From Aquatica leii (taxonomy: Eukaryota; Arthropoda; Insecta; Coleoptera; Lampyridae), in assembly GCA_035610365.1 (NCBI GenBank), contig CM069436.1:90087912-90151911 (forward strand): a stretch of DNA of 64,000 nt, written 5' to 3'. The translations under genes were made by a program, and so were the position numbers. Below, in pieces: positions 35,455-46,150 of the stretch. Position 1 is the first letter of the stretch. Each line of letters begins with the position of its first letter. The notes below the pieces were generated by a model that searched no databases, was not told the origin of the DNA, and was given only the letters and a program-made list of their open reading frames with translations.

Positions 35455-35840
35455 AACGATTTAATAAAATCATTTGAAGATATCAGTAGTAAGGACGAAT
35501 TAGGTCGTACCAATAAGATTATCATGACTATCAACACTGGCAATGCAAAACCATTTCGAAAAAGACTCTTTCTTATGTCCCCACACATGGATGACACACT
35601 AAACAAAGAACTCGATGACATGTTAAGGTTAGGCGTTGTTCGAACTTCTTCGAGTCCATGGTGTTCACCTGTTTTACTTGTGAAGAAGAAATCCGGTGAA
35701 TACAGATTTTGCTTTGATGGACGCCCTTTAATTGACATCACTAAACATAGTGTTTACCAAAATTTGTATTAAAGTTCTCTGTTTTATGTACAAGAATATC
35801 TACTTTTTCATCTTATACTTTGATGTTATTTTAGATTAAT

Positions 35841-37499
35841 AAATATTTTGTACTTATTTTGACTTTTTTCACAATTGGTATGCAGTTTAGACATTCCATT
35901 CCTATGCTATTGCTAATAGACGAACATCTACAAAATTTAGATTTTTAAGGTTGTTTCGAAGTATTTAAGGTGCACTTTGATATATTATTTATTGCTGAAT
36001 TATTTCCCATTTCGTTAGATACAAATCTTGATTACTTGAGTATATCTTTGGAAACAAAAAAGGCAATTTTTTAAAAAGTCAGTTCATGGTCTGCTGGTCC
36101 TTTTGGCAAAACTAGATCAATATGGTTAATATTTTTTTTTTTAATTGTAAGTTTCTTCTATTGTTGCTGTTTATAGTGCAACAAGTGTATTGAAATGCTC
36201 TTAGTTTTGCAGAAATATTGTTTAAATTATAGACGATGTTATTGTCATTTTCTAGAGAAAAAACAAAATTAATTTTTTTTAGCAATTCACAATTATAATT
36301 TTTTAGATTTAGTATTTGAACAAGGTCTTAAACAAGATTTATTATCAAAAACAAATTAATACTTTCTATTAAGCTTTACAAATTACAAAAAGTATTTAGT
36401 TAAATAACGTTTTTTATTGTTTTTTTACTGTCACTTATTGACATTTTTTTTGTATACCTGGCGTTGAGTTGGTTGGCCGGTTTTGAACTGTGACAAATCA
36501 AGAGATTGTGTTGACGTACCATCGCAGAAGCCAGTCGAGTTTTTGTATTTATTTTCATTTTTGCCCTGTTTTTGCACAAGTAACTGCAAACTAATTATTT
36601 TACTCTCAGTTTATAACAATATTAATTTAGAGTTTAATATCTTTTAATAAAGTTTCTCTTTATAAACCTTTACGTTTTTAAGTATACAATTTTAAAATTT
36701 ACAAATTATGAACGAATGCAACTTGTAAAATTTATATACTTTTTTTATAAACTTGATTAAATTTTTTGTTAAATTTAAGTGCTGAAAAATTGAAGATTTA
36801 GGTGTATTTATTAATTTGGCGAAAATTTTAATACAGTAAGCAAAAAATTCACGTTACATCTGAAACGCCTTTCTAAACGTTTAACCTAATTTTTCAGTTG
36901 ACGATAAAAGCATGTGGTTGCCGCCTTATCCAATTACCCCCGGTGCTTCAGCTTCAATATTCAGCGTCTACTGAAGTCTCGAAAAAAGGATGCGAAACAA
37001 CCGTAAATATTAAGCTTGCAATCGTTTTTATCGTTTCTTGACTGTCATGTGATTTTCGGTTATCGTGCTCCAGTAAAATCTGATTATTTTTGACGGATAC
37101 GTTTTTATAATCATAAACGTTTATAATTCTTGCAAACGTTTTTAAAATGTTTTTATTATAACGATTCAAAACAATTCGATTTAAATGTGTCAAAATAAGT
37201 CAGATTAGTAAAATTGCAAGCTTCAGAGGGTTTGTAAAACGTTTTAATCGTGGTTATCTTTCAATAATAATTTTGTCTAAATTCATTTAATTTAAATGCG
37301 TGTTGTTAAAATTACTTACATTTTTTAAACAACAATAAAATAACAAATATATTTATAAATTTTCTTTTATTAGTTTGAGCAAAAGTCGTTTTTATTAGTG
37401 AATTTAATTTGACATCCTTAAATTCTTGTTTATAACTACCTACACTGCTAATTCTAATTTGTTTGTAATTTAAGTTACTTTTAAGAATACCGTCTACAA
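35841..37499. other. AT-rich stretch, no gene recognised
   Basis: About 1.7 kb of AT-rich DNA. A slightly less AT-rich patch at 36900-37200 contains several ACGTTT/AAACGT words, but no protein or RNA family could be named. Confidence 0.4.
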
Positions 37500-40400
37500 T
37501 CTAACTCAACATTTGTGTCTAATAGAGCAATGATCGGATAGGGAATATGATTAAAATTGGGAAGAACTTGAACTTATATATAGTTAGTCTTATTTTCTAC
37601 ATTTACATTTATCGTATCAGTATACAAATCTACATCAGGTGAAGTAAACCGTGGCTTGGAAGCTTCAGATATCTCATGAAGACTAACTCAATCATCAAAG
37701 TTAGTTTGTAGTAGAGTATTCCATCTTATTTCTTTTATTTGATCAATGTGACGATCGAAGTTCTACCATCATCTAATTTGATATGATAATGCAATCTACC
37801 AAGTTTTCCAGTTACATATCCAAACAATCAGCTATCCCTATGAAAATAATTTACAGAGTCTTGTTACAAGCTTTTTGGTTTTACGAACCTTGCACGGCCA
37901 AACTTACAATAGTCGGTGAGAGGGTAGGTTTACAACAAAAAAAATATATAAAAGATGTTTCAGGGCGCCAGAGCTTATCCCAAAGTAATACTTCTGTCCG
38001 CTCACAACAGAATGGTTTAGAACTTGTAACAATTCGAAGATTCGTAATCCCTCTACTCAGCTGTTCGAGTAGCCCAAACTGGTTCGTAGGGAACAATAAG
38101 CACACAAAAAAAGAATTAACAACTTTAATCGCCCTCAGTCTATCATTAACAGTTATCACAGTTGTAGTTGTACTAAGCAAAAGTCATTACACCCCACAGT
38201 TGGAGTTACTAAAGACTAGAAAAATTTACATTAAATATTTACAACGGTATTAACGTTTGAGTTCGGAATAGTCAATTTAGAGAATTATAGAAACAAGAAA
38301 AGTTAAGATCTCGATGCCTACAACATCGGCAACCCACCACACACAATTATAAAGAACCGAAGTACATGTCTTTCAACTACATACAATATGCGAGACATTG
38401 ATTTCACTGATTTTAAATACCCTATTGGTAGCTACGCGTTATACTTATTTACTAACGTTAAATTGTAATCCCACAGTTCGTGAGTAATTGTACGTGACCA
38501 CGATATCTAAAGTAAATTCAAATCTCTCCCCTGAATTGCAGCATCCACTCGCACGAAGACAAACGTTCTTCTTCTTCAGTGGCCTGCAATAAAATATTAA
38601 CACGAATCGTGTCACAACCCCAACTCACAAGTGATAGTTCGGCTAAAACAATTTTGTATTAAATAATTCATGAAATCTATCTCAAAAGTAAACAAAACGT
38701 GCATCGACTACTGTATGTAGTGAGATCGAAAATAGGTGGTTATTAATATGTTTAACGTCGTGTCATCCACGTGTAGTATTATTTGCCCTGGACGGCTCCG
38801 CAAGACCCCAATTTCGTGGCGTGGAAATCGCCTTCCGCCAGCGCTCGTGTACGGCAACGTGATGCCTTATTTAGTAGTAGTTTACGATATCCATCTATCG
38901 AGAATGTAACAGGTGCGAAATGAAGGAACGCAAAATGGCTGTTAAAAGGAAGAACGAATTACGAACGAATTTTTACTAAAAGACGACAGTAGCTTACCCT
39001 GTAACGCTTTAAATAAATTAGATAATTAACTAATTATAATTGGTTTTCCATTCTTTTCCAGATGGTAACGGATATATATCAATATTCAATAGTTACAGAC
39101 CATTTTATATCATTTACGTGTGACGATTTTCCGCCAAATGACAACTAATGAGAAAAGGATCGTTAGAGGGCGTCAAAACCCGAATCTAATTTCACGTCGA
39201 AACACATAGGCGTACATAATGAAAATTTCGACCGTAACAGTCTCTAACGCCGGCATTTACTGACTTGCATTTACTTCGACAGGTCTAATGAGATCTATTC
39301 GTAATTTGATCTCAAATCCAAACATTAAATAAAAGGAATGCCTTTGTTATACTATGAGACATTTTTTTATACATCAGAATTTTACATAGTTTTTGATTGT
39401 CTTTTGATTCAGGATTTATTGCACGCATAACTTACTTTAAAATCTATACATAACGTTCCACTAACCCATTTGTAGAAGGGTGATAAGGGGCAGTTGGAAT
39501 GTGTTTTACACTATTTTGTTTGCCTCCCATTATCACTAACCAAGCCGCTTAGTAAGCCAAAGCTAAAAAATATTTTACAATAAATATGTCTTGTTGTTCC
39601 AGAAGTCATATCCTTAATTATATGAAGTAAAGTAATATCTATAAAATAGACCAGCGTAATCTGCGTGCACTTTGTAAGATGGTTCATCAACTTTTTCCCA
39701 AGTGTGAATTGGTAGCAGTTTAGTATTGTTCATTACTTTGTTACAATAAGAATACTTTATTTTGTTGTTCTACGTCTTTGTCAATGTTATGCCACCAGCA
39801 ATAACTTTTTGTCAATTTTTTCGACTTAAATCGACAAAATCCACAAAGAATACAACCTTGTTGTAATGAAAATTCTGTCTGATCAATGTAAAACGTAAAT
39901 GTTCTGGAACAATTTTACTACTTTTTGGACCCTCCATTAATAGTTGTAAATGTGAATCACAAGTACTCTCTGTACCAAAATCCAAAACTGTCACTGGCAA
40001 AGTCTCAATTTGATTAAGTTTAAATATATCCGCTTTGTCACAATGGACTTTAACCGTAAAACAACGTCGGCATTAGCATGAAATAAACTGTCTTTGTACC
40101 TAATGTCAAAAATAAAAACTTGCAAAAATAGAGCGTATTGTTGCATTTGAGTCGCAGATAAAAGTGGTAACCCTTTTTTTGGATGAAAGATCTGTACAAG
40201 TGGTTTCTGGTTAGTATACAGTATAAATCGCATACGCCTTCTTATCAATTTGTGGATATTTTTGTTGTATCTGCGATAACATCTGAGATGCAAATTAGAT
40301 TGGGCGTTCACCACTATCAAGATATAAATGTGAAATTACAGCTCCAACCCCATAAAAAGAAGCATCAGTAGCAAATTAATAGTAATGTTAGATCGAAATG

Positions 40401-40620
40401 CGCAAGGAAAGTCTTTAGAATTCAATCTGTTTTTGACAGTCTCAAAAGATTTCTCACAATCGGCGTTCCAATCAAACTTCTTGTCGTTATGTAGTAGAAG
40501 ACATAAGGGGTGTAAAACAATATTTAGTTTGCGAAGAAATTGACCATAATAGTTAACCAATCCAATGAATGAACGCAGTTGTGACTTGTCTTGAGAAAAC
40601 TACATTTTCATTTAGATTAG
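37500..40620 (-). mobile_element. Ty3/gypsy fossil, RT to integrase, carrying a solo LTR
   Basis: Minus-strand pol remains in order from right to left: end of reverse transcriptase and start of RNase H (40336-40560: YYGQFLRKLNIVLHPL, FDWNADCEKSFETVKNRL), RNase H (39991-40320: FILYTNQKPL, ATQMQQYALFLQVFIFDIRYK), integrase core (near 39440-39540: LVSDNG, HIPTAPYHPSTNGLVERYV) and the integrase C-terminal region (near 37720-37830: GRLHYHIKLDDGRTS). The solo LTR of family A at 37862-39239 sits between the last two. It is broken with many breaks, and older than the solo LTR's arrival. Confidence 0.75.
37862..39239 (-). mobile_element. Solo LTR of gypsy family A
   Basis: 1378 bp, matching in reverse the LTRs at 4038-5477 and 7591-8988: TGTTACAAGCTTT...TTACGAACCTTGCACGGCC on the left, GAAAATTTC...GTAACA on the right. 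A perfect 4-bp target duplication GTCT flanks it (37858-37861 and 39240-39243). A lone LTR between matching duplications is the product of recombination between two LTRs. It confirms the LTR boundaries of family A and a 4-bp duplication, consistent with Ty3/gypsy. Confidence 0.9.
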
Positions 40621-41150
40621 TACATCTAGATAAAATAAAATCTTTTTCGTTCAAAAAACGCTATAAAAATTTAAAATTAGAGCAAAATTACTAAAGTATG
40701 TTATCATTTAACAAAATCAATACAAATCTTCTATATTCAGGTATTTAGTACTTCAACTAATCAGAAAATGAAGTGTCCCATTGGTTTCTTTCTCAAAGTT
40801 GTAATTGACTATTATGATTTATGTTTTTATTGTACACTTATTTTTAGGTTTTTTTTATTTATTTATTTTTTATTTATTTATTTATTAATTTTACGGGCCA
40901 AAGCCCAATTTACAATAACATTCGAAAAACAAAATTTTGTAATTATTGTATTGACAGATAATTTTTTATATAAATTAATCATAAAAACTTCAAACATGTA
41001 AGTTAATTTACTGAGTTACAAACACTATAACTATAGTTAATTAAATTCATAATAATGAAAGAATTTAAAAAGGAAAAATCTAGATAAAAATTACCTACAT
41101 CACAAGTATGTACTCATAAAGAGTCAATGATTTGTGAAAAATTAATCTAC

Positions 41151-44001
41151 CTATAAGAACAAATTTTTTGGTGGTGGGACAAGAAAAATATCATAGTCAA
41201 TGCTTGACAGTTTGTTATATTTTCTGGGGATTCGGCAAATTGGAGAATGGAAACTATAATTATTTTTCTTATAATCAATATTGAAAGACTTTATATTACC
41301 TCTGGTATACTTAGGAACATTGAACTTAATTTTACTTAGTAAGTGAGAACAGTCAATATGATTAAAAATTAAGTTGTATAAAAATAGAATATCATTGAAA
41401 TCTCTCCTGGACTCTAATCTTTTTAATCCCAGATATTGCCTAATCTCATCATATTCCCCTATCACATGATTTTGACCCAATTTATACTGACAAAAACGCA
41501 GGAATTTGTTTTGAACTCCCTCAATTTGGTCACATAGAGACTTATTGTAAGGACACCACACAAGACAACCATATTCAAGGACGGGACGGACTAGAGCACA
41601 ATACAACACTTTAAACGTATTTACATCTAGAAAATGACTAGAAGCTCTAAACACAAAACCTAATACTCTACTGGCCTTAACAACTATATTATTGACATGG
41701 TTATTGAAAGACAGATCACATGTAATGGTAACTCCTAGGTCTACAATGGTATTAACACACTTAAGCCTTACATTAAACAGGTCAAAATTTATATCAGATT
41801 TTTCCTTTTTCCGACTAAAAGAAACATGGTAACATTTGTCTAGATTTAAATCAAGCTTATTGTTAGTACACCACAATTCCAACTTTTTTAAGTCACTTTT
41901 CATTAGTTCCACGTCACTTTCACCTCTTATAACACTGAAAATTTTTAGGTCATCAGCAAACAACAAGTACTTTGAAGAGCAGAATTCACTACCAATGTCA
42001 TTTACAAAAAGGTTGAAAAGTAAAGGGCCCAAATGGGACCCTTGAGGCACACCTGAAGTAGCGATGAAATCGTCGGATAGAAAATCTGAAGAAAATTTTA
42101 CTTTGAGCCGCCTATTACTTAAGTAGTCACCAAACCAACGTAGTAGGGAACCACTTATACCATAATATTCCAGTTTAGCAATAAGTATAAAATGGTTTAC
42201 CTTATCAAACGCCTTACTGAAGTCCGTGTAGACCGCTTCCACCTCAGCTCCTTCCTCGAACGCATCTAGAATAACTTGAGTGTAAATCACGAGGTTGGTA
42301 GAAGTTGAACGGCCCTTAACAAATCCGTGCTGATGTTCCACAATTACATTTCTCATAAGTGAATATATTTTATCTTGTAGTAACGTTTCAAGTAGCTTAG
42401 GTATGGCAGACAGAATAGTAATGGGACGGTAGTTTGTTACCACCTTTATGAATTGGTCGAATGAAGGCTGATTTCCAACACTCAGGGAAAACTCCAGATT
42501 TTAAAGACCAGTTAAAAAGTATTTGAAGTGGATGACTTAATGCCATTCTACAATTTGAGAGCACAATTGGTAGTACTTCATCGGGGCCCATTGGTTTTTT
42601 ACTAGCTAATTTTCCCAATGCCTGGTATAATTCAAATTGAGTAAACTGAATGAGTGAGATATCAACTTCGGAGCTAGATCTCTCTTCCATCGTTTGCTGA
42701 ACCACATTATCTTTCATAAATACTGATGAAAAGAATTTAGCAAACATGTTTGCAATGACGCAACCATCCGAGCTCTCTTCACCCTCAAATAACATTTGAA
42801 GTGGCACACTGTCGTCCTTTCTAAGAGATTTAAGATAAGCCCAGAATGAGTTTGGGTTTTCCTTTAAGGACTGCTCAACAGATTTTTTATGATTGTAACG
42901 ATCTGATTTTGCTAATGATTTACACTTAGCTCGTAGAGTAGAAAATTTGTTGTAGTCTTCTTTCTTCGCCGATACTTTGAAACATTTATGTGCTAACTTT
43001 TTCATAATTATGCAATCTTTCAGCTCCGGAGAACACCATTTTGGAAACTTACTGGCACACTTTTTCCCAATAGGTACATACAACTTAAACAATTCTTTGA
43101 GGACTGCATAGAACGTCTCTACGGCCTTTTCCAAATTGTCTGATACTAATTCATTTCTAAAAATTGATTCCAATCTTATTTGTTCAAAATACTAATTCAG
43201 CATTTTGTAGTCCGCTTTATTGAAGTTATAAAAAGTGGACTCAATAAAATCCAATTTTGAGTGGTTGATGCGTAGTGATATGCTTAGAAGAGGGTGACCA
43301 CCAATAATATCAACTGGGACCAAGGGTTCATCACACTGCCAACATGTACCAATATCATCAGGAGCAAAGCAAAGATCTAATAAGGTTTCTCTAATATTTC
43401 TCACAAAATTTATTTGCTGTAGACCCTGACCAGCCATACCACATGTAAAATCGTTACTCGTACGATCAATAGCTTCAGTAGGATCAAGCAGGCCTGTGTT
43501 CATCCTCCAATTTATTTTCGGTAAGTTAAAATCACCAACAACAATCGAATCACAGTTTGGGTGCTCACTGGTGACTCTATCAAGTTCAGATAAGAACAAC
43601 TCATAAACATCATTTCCTGAGTTTGAAGGTATATACACAGCACAAATTATTATGCCCTTCGTTTTTAAATCAAGTTTCAGGAACATAGCTTCAAGCAAGG
43701 ATGAACTATTTAATAAGTTAGAAGATATATGTTTTCCTACTGCAACAAGAACACCTCCTCCTGAACATTTTGAACTGGAAGCAAAATCACGATCTTTTCT
43801 GTAAAGTATATAATTATCCAAGCCCATTTCAGCAGTGTGAACTCCACAGTGTAGCCAAGTTTCTGTAAAAACAATAATTTCAAAGTAAGATAGACATATA
43901 TTTTCCCGTAAACAGTCCATTTTACCTACCACACTTCTAACATTTTGGTAGTATATAGGCTTCAGTTGGAGCATTTGATTAAAATACTTTCGGTACTCCA
44001 T
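41151..44001 (-). pseudogene. LINE ORF2: APE endonuclease and reverse transcriptase
   Basis: Three pieces in order. 43192-44001: endonuclease with QNVRSVVGKMDCLREN, FTETWL, SGGGVLVAV and VVGDFNLPKINW, ending with GGHPLLSISL. 42397-43173: linker and first RT blocks (LKENPNSFWAYLKSLRKD, KKPMGPDEVLP, FPECWKSAFIRPIHKGG). 41151-42443: RT proper with NYRPITILSAIPKLLE, EHQHGFVKGRST, YTDFSKAFDKVNH, SGVPQGSHLGPLLFNLFV, catalytic LLFADDLKIF, and the C-terminal region LEYGCLVWCPYN. Two frameshifts (near 43180 and 42420) disable it. All catalytic blocks are otherwise visible. Confidence 0.85.
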
Positions 44002-44714
44002 TTACATACTTGACTTTTAGATTCAACTCACCTCTGCCCTTTCTATCGTCTAACTCCCTTAAACATGTCTTCAGCTCCTCTCTTTGCATAGTTGTCAGAT
44101 CCTGTTTCACTGTCTTTATTTTCAAATTTCTTGCACTCTGAATAACTTTTTTTGCAATTTCCTGAGATTCAAAAATTAATTTGATAGGGCGCATATTTGA
44201 TACCGTTGGCTTACCAATTCGTATGATCTTCCTAAGAATTTCCTGACCAACTCCTAACTTAGTAAGCATATCAGTAACGTTCAATTTATCGTGATTTATT
44301 CTATCCTCAACCACATTTGACATAGACTCAACTACTCCAAATAACATAACATTTGTTTTTTTTAAATTCACGTTCATTTATCTCTTCTAATAATGCTGAT
44401 TTATTTTCTAAAGGCGTAGTATTAATATTGTCAATTTTTTGTTCAATCTCACTAATTCTCTTAACATTAGATTCACTCTTATCTTCTACTGTTTTGATTC
44501 TATTTCTTACCTCATTTAAATCATTTCTCATTTTATTTAGAGTATCATTGATAGTGTTCACAGAAGTTTTAATTTCAGTGTTTTCTGTAACTATTGCATC
44601 AACCTTCTTTATCAGTTCAGTCAGACTAACCATTACGGCATCAATCTTTCTCTCCACAGTAATAGCACTAGGCACTACACAGTCTACTCTCTCACATTTC
44701 CACTTCAGATCCAC
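43979..44714 (-). pseudogene. LINE ORF1 (coiled coil plus RRM-like), one frameshift
   Basis: The first part (44328-44714) is a long heptad-rich coiled coil (VSLTELIKKVDAIV, LNKMRNDLNEVRNRIKTVED). The second (43979-44377) reads NVMLFGVVES, then GRPIKLIF-like and AKKVIQSARNLK, the RNA-recognition fold common in LINE ORF1 proteins. The two overlap around the phrase FKKTNVMLFG; a shift in an A/T run (near 44355) separates them. This would be the nucleic-acid chaperone that coats element RNA. Its stop overlaps the start of ORF2 (about 20 bases), which looks like the element's natural arrangement. Confidence 0.75.
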
Positions 44715-44981
44715 ATTACTTGATAATTTTTTATAATCTACGGCATTCAGTTTTTTATCACTGTATAAAATTTACTTTTGAAATGTTATGAATATCTTGC
44801 AAAGGTTAATGACACAATTTTTGTCATAACAAACAGGTCTCTTTAAGTTATTTGGTTTTCTTATTATAAAACATTATTAATGATGCTTGGTAAAGATTCA
44901 TTCTCCTCCTCTGTATGTTTACTAATTAATTTAGACTTCTTCGTTTAGGAGGGGCATGTAAAACCACTTTAATTTATTTTT

Positions 44982-45022
44982 GTGGCAACGTTTGGTGTTA
45001 AAGGCGAGCATTTCATCAGGCC
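44982..45022 (-). ncRNA. Hammerhead-ribozyme-like motif 4
   Basis: Minus strand: TGGC, CTGATGA, A, ATGCT-like helix strand, then partly decayed partner, AAAC, GTT, GCCA. The outer pair TGGC/GCCA is intact. Helix II and the GAAA box carry changes, so it is probably inactive. Confidence 0.5.
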
Positions 45023-45114
45023 AAAGAATAAAATCAAGTGGATCAATCCACCAACCAAAGACATCGGCAACTTTACGAGATTGTCGGTGGATTGATCTAC
45101 TTGATTTTATTCTT

Positions 45115-45155
45115 TGGCCTGATGAAGTGCTCGCCTTTAGCACAAAACGTTGCCA
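45115..45155 (+). ncRNA. Hammerhead-ribozyme-like motif 5
   Basis: Plus strand: TGGC, CTGATGA, A, GTGCT, seven-base loop, AGCAC, AAAAC, GTT, GCCA. Helix II is a perfect 5-bp pair and the outer helix 4 bp. One change in the GAAA box (AAAA) would be expected to disable it. Confidence 0.6.
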
Positions 45156-45429
45156 CAAAAATAAATTAAAATGGTTTTACATGCCCCTCCTAAACGAACA
45201 AGTCTAAATTAATTTATTATTAATGATAATAAAAATTTGTTTAGTTTTTCTAAAAATTATTTAAAGAAGTTTTTTGATTAATATGTTGAGCGTCATTTTT
45301 TTATGTAGTTTGTTACGATAAACTAGAAGTATTTACGTAAAAATAATAATGTTTACTAATCAAAAACAAAAAGTAAAAATATATAAGCAAATGTTAACAA
45401 AAGTCAAATAATGACATTAAATTACTTAC

Positions 45430-45722
45430 ATAGTTAATCGTGCATACAATTTTCTTTACATTTTTGCAGTTCGTGGGATTTTGCAAACGATATAGTCTTT
45501 TTTGAACTATGTTCGACAAAACAGCAATTTCTTTATCTCTCCATACATTATATCTATCAACTTCAGTTAATTTTTTCATATTGTTGATTAATGCTCTATA
45601 ACATAATCGTTTTTTTAACATTGAAAAATTGTAAAAACCGTTACAACCGTTCATGTTCAAATCCCATTGAAAGATTTTTTTTACGATAGATTTTGTTTCG
45701 TTTGTAGTAGTATTTCCTAATT
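45430..45722 (-). pseudogene. Exon-like fragment resembling alpha-1,6-fucosyltransferase
   Basis: The minus-strand frame (45394-45729) encodes YRALINNMKKLTEVDRYNVW followed by RDKEIAVLSNIVQKRLYRL and QNPTNCKNVKKIVCTIN. This matches my memory of the region just before the catalytic domain of animal FUT8-type core fucosyltransferases (LSQLVQRRLHYLQNPKDC, KLVC, then NKGCGYGCQ). It ends at a perfect splice donor (TAT|GTAAGT) exactly where the family would continue with KGCGYGC. A plausible acceptor (CAAATGACAG) starts it. So it looks like one internal exon. I could not find the next exon to the left; intervening DNA is full of elements. It may be part of a live gene with large introns or an orphan duplicate. 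The enzyme would act on N-glycans in the Golgi. Confidence 0.6.
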
Positions 45723-45729
45723 CTGTCAT

Positions 45730-46150
45730 TTGAAATTTAATAAAATATTAAAGCTCTTCTGTACTGTACATTACTTTTCTTCTAAACGATTTGTATTCAA
45801 ATGATGGTTCTTCATATTTTTTTTTATTGTCAAATAATTTTTGTACATTTGCTTACGACTCTACAAAAAATTTTCTTTCATTGTCCTAAAGTTTATTTTA
45901 TGATTTTTTGTTTAGTTATGAACAAAAACGAAAAGAAAATACCTTTTTTTGGTATAAAGTTTGCTTTTGTAATAGTTATAGTAATAATACTCATTTTCAA
46001 TTTTTTTATAACTTTTAATTATTTTTAATACTCACATTAAAAAATACCGCGCAATCAGAGTGGCGTTTTAACGTTCAACCAGTGCTAATAGATGGCTCTA
46101 GATTGATAAACAACGATCAGGTGTTTTGTACAAATTTAGAATAACCTAAA
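45730..46150. other. AT-rich spacer, nothing recognised
   Basis: A 75-codon frame at 45801-46028 is hydrophobic by base composition alone and is not called. If the exon to the left belongs to a gene, this would be intron. Confidence 0.4.

Larger units (their letters stand above)
33599..35840 (+). mobile_element. Ty3/gypsy fossil, gag and start of reverse transcriptase
   Basis: A lysine-tRNA type primer-binding site TGGCGCCCAACGTGGGGC at 33779-33796 marks the end of an LTR; the LTR may begin near 33599 but no partner is in the window. Gag remains follow: 34055-34237, 34272-34490 and 34496-34816 (VTFNGDRNNLLPFLE, WYRSVKNVVTDWDS, LLKFEFLPTDY). After a fold-back Penelope tail (35171-35454) comes the reverse transcriptase entry at 35521-35770 (KPFRKRLFLMSPHMDDT, SSPWCSPVLLVKKKSGEYRF, DGRPLIDITK). 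It is broken with several breaks and stops at about 35770. Old copy. Confidence 0.8.
40850..44760 (-). mobile_element. Jockey/CR1-type LINE, nearly full length, minus strand
   Basis: A two-ORF APE-type non-LTR retrotransposon of about 3.9 kb. It ends on the left in a (TAAA)-type tail (40851-40890, read on the minus strand) after the phrase GGGCTTTGGCCCG. ORF1 lies at 43979-44714, ORF2 at 41151-44001. Only a few frameshifts disrupt it: one in ORF1 near 44355, one near 43180 and one near 42420. Compared with other LINEs here it is well preserved, so it is of intermediate age. No clear target duplication was found. Exact clade (jockey, CR1, L2 or Kiri) is not settled by eye. Confidence 0.85.
44922..45216. 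repeat. Palindrome of two head-to-head Penelope-type tails
   Basis: The left arm 44922-45054 and right arm 45085-45216 are reverse complements with few differences, separated by about 30 bases. Each arm has AATTAATTTAGAC, CCTAAACG/GAGGGGCATGTAAAACCA, and a hammerhead-like motif. A single-armed relative lies at 60396-60625 in the order centre, motif, CCCCTCCTAAACG. So this is two copies of that tail joined at their inner ends. Confidence 0.8.

Noticed and set aside
37783-38253. A 156-codon plus-strand frame
   Set aside because: It straddles the end of a gypsy fossil and the start of a solo LTR read backwards, and has no recognisable protein features.
37862-39239. The family A LTR as the LTR of the gypsy fossil around it
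   Set aside because: Perfect GTCT duplications and integrase sequence on both sides show it is a later, separate insertion.
44353-44736. A 127-codon hydrophobic plus-strand frame
   Set aside because: It is the complement of the LINE ORF1 coiled coil; AT-rich codons read backwards give false hydrophobic stretches.
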